Assembly (NCBI GenBank): GCA_023382675.1
Contig: JAHDWN010000009.1
Location: forward strand, 116,670-175,177
Direction: 5' to 3'
DNA length: 58,508 nucleotides
DNA from: Anaerolineae bacterium
Lineage (GTDB): Bacteria > Chloroflexota > Anaerolineae > Aggregatilineales > Phototrophicaceae
The notes beneath the pieces are model-generated. The model did not search any database. It was not told the DNA's origin and saw only the letters and a program-made list of their open reading frames with translations. The position numbers and the translations under genes are program-made. Below are positions 1 to 8,112 of this stretch, in pieces (positions within the stretch are counted from its first letter, which is position 1; each line of letters begins with the position of its first letter).

Positions 1-243
1 GCCACGCCGACCGACATTGTCGAAGAACTCCAGCGGCTCGTGCCCAAGCGCGTCGATTTCCACCACCAATACGACACGCCCGCCGATGCCGCCGGTCATG
101 TCAAAGCCGCCTTGATCGGCCACAGCCTGACGCTGATCGTGGCCGGTGGCAAGCCGCTGTTGGGCGGCTCACAGAGCATCCTGTTTTGCGAATTCGATGG
201 GCCGCGTGGGCGCAAGGTCGCGGTCAAGGTCATCGCCGGTTAA
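1..243 (+). CDS. C-terminal end of an unrecognised protein (partial)
   Basis: The window opens inside a reading frame that runs without a stop from base 1 to a TAA at 241-243, giving the last 80 residues of a protein. A GTG at 40 is in frame but has no ribosome-binding site, so the gene most likely begins outside the window. The tail alternates charged and short hydrophobic stretches (for example LTLIVAGG and RKVAVKVIAG), which suggests a beta-rich fold. I do not recognise the family. It ends 27 bases before the first nucleoside hydrolase on the same strand, so it may be the preceding gene of that operon. Confidence 0.6.
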   Translation, partial: ATPTDIVEELQRLVPKRVDFHHQYDTPADAAGHVKAALIGHSLTLIVAGGKPLLGGSQSILFCEFDGPRGRKVAVKVIAG

Positions 244-270
244 ACGTCTTAGAGGAAGAAAGGGCTGCTG

Positions 271-1212
271 ATGGCGCGCAAAATCATTATCGATACCGAC
301 CCCGGCGTTGACGACACAATGGCGATCTTTTTCGCCCTCAAGTCGCCAGAGTTGGACGTGATCGGGCTGACGACGATCTTCGGCAACGTCCACACGGCGC
401 TGGCATCGACCAATGCCGTCCGCCTGATGGAGATCGCGGATCGGCGGGAGATCCCGGTCGCGAGCGGCGTCGCCGACCCACTGACGCGCGCTTTTGGCGG
501 CCCCGTGCCCTATGTTCATGGCGAAGACGGCCAGGGTAATCTCTTCCTGCCGCCGCCGCAGGGGCAGCCTATCGATCAGTCCGCTGCTGACTTTATCATC
601 GAGCAGGTCATGCGTCATCCGGGCGAGATCACGCTCGTGCCGGTTGGCCCGCTGACGAACATCGCCCTCGCTCTGCGCCTGGAGCCGCGCATCGCTGAGA
701 ACGTCCGCGAGGTTGTGCTCATGGGCGGCAACGCCATCGTGCCCGGCAACGCCAGCCCGGCAGCCGAAGCCAACATTCGCAATGACCCGGAAGCCGCCGA
801 TCTCGTCTTCGGCGCGCCCTGGCAGGTAACGATGGTCGGCCTGGACGTGACGCATAAAGTCAACATGAAACGCAAGCATCTCGAACACTACAGCACGATC
901 AATAGCCCGCTGGCACAGCATATTGCCCGGATCGTGCCGCATTACCGTGATTTCTTCGAGCGCACCTACGAAGTTGACGGCATCTTCGTCCACGACTCGT
1001 CGGCCATCGCTTACGTAATCGATCCGTCGCTGTTCAAGACCGAGCACTGGCCGATCCGCGTCGAAACCGAGGGCTTGAGCCGGGGCAAGACCTGGCCGAA
1101 TCTGGGCGACCGCCTCCGCCCGGAGTGGGAGAATCGCCCGCGCGTCAACGTGTGCGTCGAAGTCGATAGCCAGCGCCTGATCGACCTGGAGATGGCCCGC
1201 ATGGAGGCGTGA
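271..1212 (+). CDS. Inosine/uridine-preferring nucleoside hydrolase
   Basis: Nucleoside hydrolases of the IUNH family cleave the N-glycosidic bond of ribonucleosides, giving a free base and ribose. The protein has 313 residues, the usual family length. It opens with the Ca-binding and ribose-binding signature DTDPGVDD (residues 8-15). VPVGPLTNIA, VLMGGN and GLDVTHK follow, and FVHDSSAIAY carries His241 and Asp242, the positions used for leaving-group protonation and metal binding in characterised members. All expected catalytic residues are present. The ATG at 271 follows a purine-rich stretch (GAAGAAAGGG). It is the first of four co-directional genes with a second hydrolase, a double-SIS protein and a PfkB-family protein. 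Base specificity cannot be read from the sequence. Confidence 0.93.
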   Translation: MARKIIIDTDPGVDDTMAIFFALKSPELDVIGLTTIFGNVHTALASTNAVRLMEIADRREIPVASGVADPLTRAFGGPVPYVHGEDGQGNLFLPPPQGQPIDQSAADFIIEQVMRHPGEITLVPVGPLTNIALALRLEPRIAENVREVVLMGGNAIVPGNASPAAEANIRNDPEAADLVFGAPWQVTMVGLDVTHKVNMKRKHLEHYSTINSPLAQHIARIVPHYRDFFERTYEVDGIFVHDSSAIAYVIDPSLFKTEHWPIRVETEGLSRGKTWPNLGDRLRPEWENRPRVNVCVEVDSQRLIDLEMARMEA

Positions 1213-1230
1213 GAATCTGAAGATCAGGCC

Positions 1231-1281
1231 GCCGACGGGTCAACCCGTCGGCTAGGAGAAATCAAGCGCACTGAAGGCGCT
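1231..1281. repeat. Dispersed hairpin repeat, copy 1 (partial)
   Basis: A perfect 10-bp inverted repeat, 1231-1240 with 1243-1252, is separated only by CA. It is followed by ATCAAGCGCACTGAAGGCGC at 1261-1280. The same arrangement recurs at 20767, 24150 and 44443. This copy has only the left half of the element. It lies between the two nucleoside hydrolase genes, where a transcribed hairpin could act as a weak terminator or RNA-processing site; there is no T run after it. Confidence 0.7.
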
Positions 1282-1358
1282 GGAAAAAGGGCGAGAGAGC
1301 ATGGATCATGTTAACCAAATCTGTGCCCTCCATTGAATCAAGAACTGAGGAAACATCG

Positions 1359-2336
1359 ATGACGCGAAAAATGATTATCGACACCGACACCGCCTCCGAC
1401 GATGCCGTTGCGATCCTGATGGCGCTGCAAACGCCGGAGATCGACGTGATCGGCATCACGATTGTCGCGGGCAACATGCCGGTCGCGCAGGCCAGCATCA
1501 ATGCGCGCTACACGGTCGAAATCTGCGGCAAGCAGACGCCTGTCTACGACGGCATCGATGCGCCGCTGACACGTGAGATTTACCGCGCTTACTTCTTCCA
1601 CGGCCCGGACGGCATGGGCAACATGAACTATCCCGCGCCGAAACTCCAGCCGCAGCCCAAGCACGGCGTCCAGGCGCTCATCGATCTGATCCGTGAGAAT
1701 CCCGGCGTTGAGTTGGTAACGCTCGGCCCGCTGACCAACGTGGCAGCGGCGGTCGTGCAAGCGCCGGACATTGTGGCGAACGTCAGCCGCTGCGTTGTCA
1801 TGGGCGGCGCGGCCTGCACCGTCGGTAACATCACCCCGGCGGCGGAGTACAACATCTGGTGCGACCCGGAAGCGGCGCGCGTCGTCTTCCGCTCCGGCCT
1901 GCCCATCGAGATGGCGGGCTGGGAGACCTGCCGCGGCGAGGCCAACCTGACCGAAGACGAAATGCACTACTGCAAAGACGTCATCAACACGCCGCTGGCG
2001 CATTTCGCCATCGACTGCAATGCCTCGGCGCTGGCGGCCAACCGTGATTGGCTCGGCGACCCTGGCCTCGGCCTGCCCGACCCGGTCGCCATGGCCATCG
2101 CCATCGATCCGACCATCTGCACGCGCAAGAGCAAGCACTATGTCGAGGTGGAATGCGACGGCACGTACACGCGCGGCATGACCGTCGTCGATCAGCTCAA
2201 CGTCGCACCCTACGACACGGCCAACGTCGCGATGTGGGCACCGCTGGTCGCCAAAGGTGAGCCACACATCACTGTCTGTTGGGAAATCGACGCCAAACGC
2301 TGGAAAGAACTGCTCTATAAGACCATCAGCGCCTGA
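1359..2336 (+). CDS. Nucleoside hydrolase-like protein lacking the usual catalytic His
   Basis: This second IUNH-family protein has 325 residues. I place the start at the ATG at 1359 because TGAGGA lies just upstream at 1346-1351 and the protein then begins directly with the family strand MTRKMIIDTDTASDD. An in-frame ATG at 1308 has no such site. The metal/ribose motif DTDTASDD (residues 8-15) is intact, as are LVTLGPLTNVA and VVMGGAA. Two positions differ from the neighbour: the DVTHK region reads GWETCRGE, and HD is replaced by Pro240-Asp241 (LPDPVAMA). The general-acid His is therefore missing. It may use another residue, accept a different substrate, or bind without cleaving. It is 30 bases upstream of the SIS gene. 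Confidence 0.88.
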   Translation: MTRKMIIDTDTASDDAVAILMALQTPEIDVIGITIVAGNMPVAQASINARYTVEICGKQTPVYDGIDAPLTREIYRAYFFHGPDGMGNMNYPAPKLQPQPKHGVQALIDLIRENPGVELVTLGPLTNVAAAVVQAPDIVANVSRCVVMGGAACTVGNITPAAEYNIWCDPEAARVVFRSGLPIEMAGWETCRGEANLTEDEMHYCKDVINTPLAHFAIDCNASALAANRDWLGDPGLGLPDPVAMAIAIDPTICTRKSKHYVEVECDGTYTRGMTVVDQLNVAPYDTANVAMWAPLVAKGEPHITVCWEIDAKRWKELLYKTISA

Positions 2337-2366
2337 CGTTCCATAGGCGAGAAGAGAGGAACCACG

Positions 2367-3530
2367 ATGACACAACGCTCACCCATGCACCAACAGATCG
2401 ACACACTGCCGGAACTGATCCGCCAGGTCACCCAGCCATTTGACGAGTCGGCGCGGCACACCTTCGACTTCGAACTCTGCACCTCGGTCAAGCGCGTCTA
2501 TCTCGTCGGCTGCGGCGACAGCTACCATGCTTCATATGGCGCCGAACTCGCCTTCCACCAGCTGGCCGGGATCAGCGCCCAGGCGCTCAGTTCGCTGACC
2601 TTCAGCCGCTACACCGCCGGGTTTCTGCCGCCAACCGGCCCGAACACCAACCTCGTCATCGCCGTGTCTGTCTCCGGCGTCGTCTCGCGCACAATTGAGG
2701 CGGCAGCGCTGGCACGCAAGGCGGGCGCAACCGCCGTCGCCCTGACCGGCACGGCTGGCTCGCCGCTGGCAAAGACCGCCGAGCGCATCTTCCTGACGAC
2801 CGTGCCGCCGCTGCCGGACGAACTGGCGGGCATGGTCGTGCCCGGTGTGCGCTCCTATCTCGCGTCGCAGATGGCGCTCTACAGCGCGGCCATTCGCATC
2901 GGCGAGGTGCGCGGGCATCTGACGACCGCCGGGGCGGACGCCCTGCGCGCCGAACTGCGCGATCTGGCACGCATCTTGGAAGAGACCATCGCCGTCTGCG
3001 AGCCAGTGAGCAAAGCGCTGGTCGCCGAGTGGCGGGATGCGCGGGAATACGTGTTCGTCGCGGGCGGCCCGCTCTACGGTGCGGCCATGTTCAGCGCGGC
3101 CAAGCTGCTCGAAGCCAGCGGCGACTCGGCCATGGCGCAGGAAACGGAAGAATGGACGCACCTGCAATACTTCGTCGGCCATCCCGTGCCGACGATCCTG
3201 ATGGATACGGGCGGATTCGACGCCAGCCGGATGGCGGAACTGGCGAAGGCCGCCCAGAGCATCAACCAGCCGCTGGCTGCCGTGCTCCCGGAAGGCGAGA
3301 CCGAGATCAACCAGTACGTGCAGACGGTGCTGCCGGTGCGCGGCGAGGTGCGTGAGTGCTTCGCGCCGATCATCTACAGCCTGGCGGGTGAACTGCTGTC
3401 GGCGGAACGCGCGGAGCTGCTCGGCACAAAGTATTTCCGCGATTTCGGCGGCGGGCGCACCGTCGATTGGGCAGCGGAGGGCGCATCGCGCATCCGCGAC
3501 AGCCATATCATCGACGAGCTACAGCGTTAG
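2367..3530 (+). CDS. Tandem SIS-domain phosphosugar isomerase/deglycase-like protein
   Basis: The 387-residue protein has two SIS domains, the sugar-phosphate-binding fold of GlmS, AgaS and FrlB. The first (about residues 30-165) has VYLVGCGDSYHASYGAEL and a Ser-rich phosphate loop VSVSGVVSRT. The second (about 200-375) begins near YVFVAGGPLYGAAMFSAAKL and contains QETEEWTHLQYF, like the EE(F/W)xH segment of the GlmS/FrlB group. There is no N-terminal glutaminase domain, so it is an isomerase or deglycase rather than a GlmS amidotransferase. AGAGGAA precedes the ATG. It sits between the hydrolases and a PfkB-family protein 14 bases downstream, which fits processing of a (amino)sugar phosphate; the exact substrate is unknown. 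Confidence 0.85.
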   Translation: MTQRSPMHQQIDTLPELIRQVTQPFDESARHTFDFELCTSVKRVYLVGCGDSYHASYGAELAFHQLAGISAQALSSLTFSRYTAGFLPPTGPNTNLVIAVSVSGVVSRTIEAAALARKAGATAVALTGTAGSPLAKTAERIFLTTVPPLPDELAGMVVPGVRSYLASQMALYSAAIRIGEVRGHLTTAGADALRAELRDLARILEETIAVCEPVSKALVAEWRDAREYVFVAGGPLYGAAMFSAAKLLEASGDSAMAQETEEWTHLQYFVGHPVPTILMDTGGFDASRMAELAKAAQSINQPLAAVLPEGETEINQYVQTVLPVRGEVRECFAPIIYSLAGELLSAERAELLGTKYFRDFGGGRTVDWAAEGASRIRDSHIIDELQR

Positions 3531-3544
3531 GTTGAGGAGCGCCC

Positions 3545-4456
3545 ATGTCGCCCATTGAGTTTGTCTGCGTCGGCAGCATCATCATCGACGACATCGTTTA
3601 TCCCGATGGCCGGACGGATATGGCTGTGCTCGGCGGCGGAGTCACGCACTGCGCCGCCGGGGTGGCTGTCTGGGACGTGCGCCCGACTGTGCTCGCCAGC
3701 ATCGGCACCGGCCTGCCGCCCGAAATCCAGGCGCGCCTCGAACGCGATTTCGATCTCACCTACGTCCGGTATCTTGATCTGCCGCAGATCCGCGCCTGGC
3801 AGGTGTTCGAGTGGGACGGGAAGCGCAGCGAGATTTTCCGTGTCGAGGATTATCATTCGTTTCTGATCGATCCGCTGCCGGATGACGTACCGCTGGCCGT
3901 TCGCGATGCGCGCGCCGTCACTGTCTTGCGCTATGCCGATGATTTCCTGCGCTTCCGCGAGGTCTTCGGCGCGGCGACGATTCTCTGGGAACCGGATCAG
4001 TATTTCATGGTGCCGGAGAATCTCGCCGCGCTGCAGGCAGCACTGCCGAAGGCCGACATCGTCTCGCCCAACCTGCTCGAAGCCGGGCTGACCTATGGCG
4101 AAAAAGAGCCGGAAACGATCCTGCGCCGTATGCTGGATGATGGCGCGAAAGTCGTCGCGCTGCGCATGGGCGAGTTGGGGTCGCTGGTCGCGCAGCAGGG
4201 CGTGCCCGGCTTCCTGCACATCCCCGCCGTGCCTGTGCCCAAGGTGATCGATGTGACCGGCGCGGGCAATGCCTACTGTGGCGGCTTCCTGGTCGGCTGG
4301 CAGCGAACGCATGATCTGCGCCTGGCGAGCTTCTACGGTGCGGTGTCCGCATCCTTCGCCATCGAATTTGTCGGCGTGCTTGACGCGACGATCCAGAACT
4401 TCGCGCACATCCGCGATCAACGCCTCGCCTGGCTGCAATCGCAGGTGCCCGGCTGA
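3545..4456 (+). CDS. PfkB-family (ribokinase-like) protein with Asn in place of the catalytic Asp
   Basis: PfkB proteins phosphorylate sugars or nucleosides with ATP. This 303-residue member shows the N-terminal signature CVGSIIIDDIVYPDG followed by GGGVTHCAAGVAVW, and the C-terminal signature DVTGAGNAYCGGFLVGW. In canonical members the latter reads GAGD and its Asp is the general base that activates the substrate hydroxyl. Here residue 242 is Asn. This could mean a changed mechanism, very low activity or a non-kinase role. A good ribosome-binding site (GAGGAG) precedes the ATG. It is the last gene of the operon and converges with the P-type ATPase, whose stop is only 8 bases away. Confidence 0.88.
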   Translation: MSPIEFVCVGSIIIDDIVYPDGRTDMAVLGGGVTHCAAGVAVWDVRPTVLASIGTGLPPEIQARLERDFDLTYVRYLDLPQIRAWQVFEWDGKRSEIFRVEDYHSFLIDPLPDDVPLAVRDARAVTVLRYADDFLRFREVFGAATILWEPDQYFMVPENLAALQAALPKADIVSPNLLEAGLTYGEKEPETILRRMLDDGAKVVALRMGELGSLVAQQGVPGFLHIPAVPVPKVIDVTGAGNAYCGGFLVGWQRTHDLRLASFYGAVSASFAIEFVGVLDATIQNFAHIRDQRLAWLQSQVPG

Positions 4457-4464
4457 ACCTCGCC

Positions 4465-6867
4465 CTACTGCGGTTTGCTCAAGAGCCAGAGACCAGCGAG
4501 CGGATTGCGTCTGTGCGAGACGAACTCAACCAGCAGCGCAGCAATGACGTAGATGACGATTGCCAGCCCCCATTCGAGGCGACTCGGCGGCACGAACTCT
4601 AGTAGATCCGGTAGGAAATAGGGTACAGCGATGGTCAGCGCTGTGATGGCGATGCCGCCCAGGAACAGTCGTGGGCGTGGCAAGACGGTGCTGAAGCGGG
4701 TGATGTACAGCCCGTGGACATTCCACAAGACCTGTAGGCCGTAGAAGGTGATGAAGATCATGATCGTGCTGCGCGAACGCCAGACATCGCCGTCGTTGGT
4801 CAGGTAGGTGAGAGCGTAGAGCAGCGACAGGGCCGCCGCGCCAACCGCCCCCGCGATCAGCACATAATCGAGCACATCATCGCGGAAGCGTTTCATGTAC
4901 GACGGCTTGAGCACGCGGATGGCGACTAAGCCTGCCGGGATATTGATGATGCCGAACGTCACCCAACTGATCTGAATCGGGCTGATGGGGAACGGCATGC
5001 GCATGAAACCGGCGAAGATGAAAAAGAGCGTGCTGTAGATGTTCTTGACCAGGAAGATCTTGACCGTAGCGAAGATCGATTGGGTGATGGCACGGCCTTC
5101 GTGGAACGCGCGCGGCAGCGTCGACATAGCGTTGTTGAGGAGCACGATGTCGGCCACGTCCTTGGCGATCTGCGCGCCATCGTTCATGACCACGGCCAGG
5201 TTGGCTTTCTTGAGCGCGGGCACGTCATTAACGCCGTCGCCGACCATAGCGACGTATTCGCCGCGCTGCTGAAGTGTATCGACGATCTTGCGCTTGGTTT
5301 CCGGCTCGATGCGGGCGAAGAGCGTGCCGTGAACCACCGCCGACTCGAACTCCTCGGCGGGCATCGCCTCGAGTTGATCGCCGGTGTAGGCGTGCTCGGT
5401 CGGCAGACCCGCTTCGCTCGAAATCGCCTTGACTGTCTCAAGGTTATCGCCGGAGATGACCTTGAGCTGGACATTCTGCTCGCGGAAGGCGTCGAGCGTC
5501 ATCTGGATGTCTTCGCGCACCTGATCGTTGAGGACGACCAGCGCCAGCGGTTCGCGCGTGCCGTCGAGCCGGCCATCCTTGAGCGCGTAGGGCACACGTG
5601 CGAAGGCCAGCACACGATAACCATTGCGGGCAAGTTCGCGCGCACGGGCGGCCACCTTTTCGTGCGTCGCCAGCACCCGCTCCGGTGCGCCCAGGACCAG
5701 CGTTTCATGCTCGAAGACGATTGCGCCCCACTTGCGTGCGGAATTGAACGGTACTTCGCGCTGTTTGACGATGGCGGGCGGCAGCGTCTCTTCAACATCG
5801 TTGGTATAGAGAGCGACAGCGGCAGCCGTGCGGTTGAGATGCCCCAGGTTATTGACGTAGAGCGACAGCAGCGAATGCATATCTTCGACACGCTCGCCGC
5901 TCAGCGGCTCGATGTCGATGACGCGGAGTTGGTTGCGCGTGAGCGTGCCGGTCTTATCGAAACAGAGCGTGGTGACGTTTGCCATCGACTCGACGGCGTT
6001 GACGCGCTGGACGAGCGTCTGGTGGCGACTGATCGAGAGCGCGCCAATCGTCAGTGCCAGGATCGCCGTCAGCACCAACCCTTGTGGCACGAGGCTGGTA
6101 ACAAAGACGACGGCGTTGCGGAACGTCTCCAGACCTGGCACGAGCTGGTTGGTATCGAGATAGCCGTTGACAAAGATCATCGGCGCGCAAATTATCATGA
6201 CTATGACCGAAATCTGGACGACAGAAGCAAGCTTCTGCTGCGTCGGGGTGAGCACACGGCGATAGGTCTTGGCCACGGTCGAGAGCTTGTTGATGGCACT
6301 GTCTTTGCCGACGCGGGTGGCGACCATCACCCCTGTACCCGCAATACAGAACGAGCCGGAATGAATGGTATCGCCCGCGTCTTTGAGCACGGCGTCGCTT
6401 TCGCCCGTGAGCTGCGATTCGTCCATTTCGAGGGCGTCGCTGGAGAGCAGCGTGCCATCGACAACCATACGGTCGCCCGGCTCGATAGGCAGCACGTCGT
6501 CTTTGACAATCTCGGCGATCTTGATGTGGGTCAGCGCGCCATCACGCCAGACCGAGACGTCATGAGCCGCCAGCGCCGCCAGTTGATCCAGCTTGCGCTT
6601 GGCGTTGATCTCCTGGAACATGCCGAGCACGGAGTTCCAGAAGACGCTGAACCCGGCGAAGATGACCGTCGGGTAATCGCCCTGGAGGAGCACCACCACC
6701 AACAGGGCGGAGAGCACGATGTTGAACAGATTGAACACGTTCTCACGAATGATCTGAGAATACGTGCGGCCACCACGGGCCTTGAAGCGATTTGTTTCAC
6801 CGCGCTTAATGCGCTCGGCGACTTCGGCAGCCGTCAAACCGCGCTGCGCAGTGGGATTTTCTGCCAA
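4465..6867 (-). CDS. Cation-translocating P-type ATPase
   Basis: P-type ATPases pump cations across the membrane through a phospho-aspartate intermediate. The 800-residue protein has all cytoplasmic signatures: TGES at 154-157 (actuator), DKTGTLT with the phosphorylated Asp304, and GDGVNDVPALKKA in the HAD hinge. Hydrophobic segments lie near 45-80 and 215-280, with about six more after 590. The M4 ion-site motif reads PQGL (261-264) rather than the PEGL of SERCA-like Ca pumps. There is no N-terminal CxxC metal-binding domain and no CPC motif, so it is not a CPx heavy-metal pump; a CtpE-like or Ca/Mg-type role is most likely. The start is a TTG at 6865-6867 preceded by GGAG. The region to 7055 is shared with a divergent gene. 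Confidence 0.93.
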   Translation of the reverse strand: MAENPTAQRGLTAAEVAERIKRGETNRFKARGGRTYSQIIRENVFNLFNIVLSALLVVVLLQGDYPTVIFAGFSVFWNSVLGMFQEINAKRKLDQLAALAAHDVSVWRDGALTHIKIAEIVKDDVLPIEPGDRMVVDGTLLSSDALEMDESQLTGESDAVLKDAGDTIHSGSFCIAGTGVMVATRVGKDSAINKLSTVAKTYRRVLTPTQQKLASVVQISVIVMIICAPMIFVNGYLDTNQLVPGLETFRNAVVFVTSLVPQGLVLTAILALTIGALSISRHQTLVQRVNAVESMANVTTLCFDKTGTLTRNQLRVIDIEPLSGERVEDMHSLLSLYVNNLGHLNRTAAAVALYTNDVEETLPPAIVKQREVPFNSARKWGAIVFEHETLVLGAPERVLATHEKVAARARELARNGYRVLAFARVPYALKDGRLDGTREPLALVVLNDQVREDIQMTLDAFREQNVQLKVISGDNLETVKAISSEAGLPTEHAYTGDQLEAMPAEEFESAVVHGTLFARIEPETKRKIVDTLQQRGEYVAMVGDGVNDVPALKKANLAVVMNDGAQIAKDVADIVLLNNAMSTLPRAFHEGRAITQSIFATVKIFLVKNIYSTLFFIFAGFMRMPFPISPIQISWVTFGIINIPAGLVAIRVLKPSYMKRFRDDVLDYVLIAGAVGAAALSLLYALTYLTNDGDVWRSRSTIMIFITFYGLQVLWNVHGLYITRFSTVLPRPRLFLGGIAITALTIAVPYFLPDLLEFVPPSRLEWGLAIVIYVIAALLVEFVSHRRNPLAGLWLLSKPQ

Positions 6868-7055
6868 ACGATGCCACTCCAGTATTCGGCTGGTTTCTTC
6901 CTAGTGTAACAAAACTGCGCCAGCGCCAATATGGTGAAATGACGCAGAACCAAAGCTTCTAATCCTCCACCACAAAACACCATGCTTGACTCTCCCCCGG
7001 CTGGAGGGTGGACAGTAGAGCTATAAGCAGAGGCTTTCGAGCAACGAGGTTGACC

Positions 7056-8093
7056 ATGACACTCCAGGCATTTCCCGGCTTTGTCCATTTCGAGACGCAT
7101 CACTGCGTGACCGGCTCAGTGCGCCACATCTACGCCGCCAACGGCTTCAGGATCAGCGAGGAGATGTTGTTTGGCCTGGGCGAGGGCACGGGCTACATCT
7201 ACTGGCAGCAGAAGGGCGCACCGCCATTCATGGGCGGGCGAGCGACACCAGAGCCGAGCCTCGAAGAACTGGCGGGCAGGCGCACAGGCGTCGAAGTCGT
7301 CCCACACACCACGTCGAGCGCGCGCAAGGCCGAGGCGGCGCTGCTGGAGATGCTCGAAGCGGGCATCCCGGCGCTGCTCCAGGTCGACATGGGCTATCTG
7401 CCCTACTTCGATTTCGGCGGCCAGGAGTATCACTTCGGCGGGCACGTTGTCGTCGCCTGTGGCTACGACCCGGCGACACGCGAGGTCTTGATCGCCGACC
7501 GCGACGCGGCACTGCATTCGGTGTCGTGGGCGGCGCTGGCGCAAGCGCGTGGCTTTGTCCACAAGCCGTTCCCGCCCAAGCACCGCTGGTGTACTTTCGA
7601 TTTCACCCACCGCCATCCACCGCAGCCGCACGCCATCTTCGCGGCAATTGAGCGCCAGGCCGATGTCATGCTGCGCCCGCCGATCAGCAACATCGGTGTG
7701 AGCGGCATCCGCAAGACGGCGCAGCTCGTCCCGCGCTGGCACGAGACGCTCGCCCCGGACGCGCTCAAGTGGGCACTCTTTAACAGCTACATTTTCATCA
7801 GCCCGGTCGGCGGCAGCGGCGGCGGCATGTTCCGCTGCATGTTCAGCCGCTTCTTGCACGAGGCCGCCGCGATCACAGGCTGTGACGAACTGGCCGACTC
7901 CGGGCGCGCTTTCGAGCGGATTGGCGACGCCTGGGCGCAGGTCGGCGACTGGTTCAAGGCCGTCTCCGAGGCGGATGATCCGGCGGCGCGGCTGGCGGAG
8001 TGCAAGCTGCCGCTAGAGGAGATCGCCGCGCTGGAAGGCGATGCCTGGGCACGCCTGGACGAGATCGTGCAGGCCGAGGGAATGGCGATGTGA
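7056..8093 (+). CDS. BtrH N-terminal / DUF4872 domain protein
   Basis: The 345-residue protein matches my recollection of the BtrH family: a papain-like N-terminal domain followed by a DUF4872 domain. In butirosin biosynthesis BtrH transfers an acyl chain from a carrier protein to the aminoglycoside. Visible landmarks are FETHHCVTGS, with the candidate nucleophile Cys17, then MLFGLGEGTGYIYW, YHFGGHVVVACGYDP with a candidate catalytic His, and VLIADRD. Most family members lie outside aminoglycoside clusters and have no known substrate. The ATG at 7056 is chosen because GAGG precedes it and the conserved part begins there; an upstream in-frame ATG at 7008 has no such site. No acyl-carrier gene is adjacent. 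Confidence 0.72.
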   Translation: MTLQAFPGFVHFETHHCVTGSVRHIYAANGFRISEEMLFGLGEGTGYIYWQQKGAPPFMGGRATPEPSLEELAGRRTGVEVVPHTTSSARKAEAALLEMLEAGIPALLQVDMGYLPYFDFGGQEYHFGGHVVVACGYDPATREVLIADRDAALHSVSWAALAQARGFVHKPFPPKHRWCTFDFTHRHPPQPHAIFAAIERQADVMLRPPISNIGVSGIRKTAQLVPRWHETLAPDALKWALFNSYIFISPVGGSGGGMFRCMFSRFLHEAAAITGCDELADSGRAFERIGDAWAQVGDWFKAVSEADDPAARLAECKLPLEEIAALEGDAWARLDEIVQAEGMAM

Positions 8094-8112
8094 GGCGGCG
8101 GATCGCCTACCC

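Noticed and set aside
1308-1358. Upstream ATG of the second nucleoside hydrolase
   Set aside because: The added 17 residues have no family similarity, and TGAGGA lies directly before the ATG at 1359.
5080-6909. 609-codon open frame on the plus strand opposite the P-type ATPase
   Set aside because: It is the antisense of the ATPase gene, has strongly biased composition (His/Arg/Asp/Gln-rich) and no domain pattern or ribosome-binding site.
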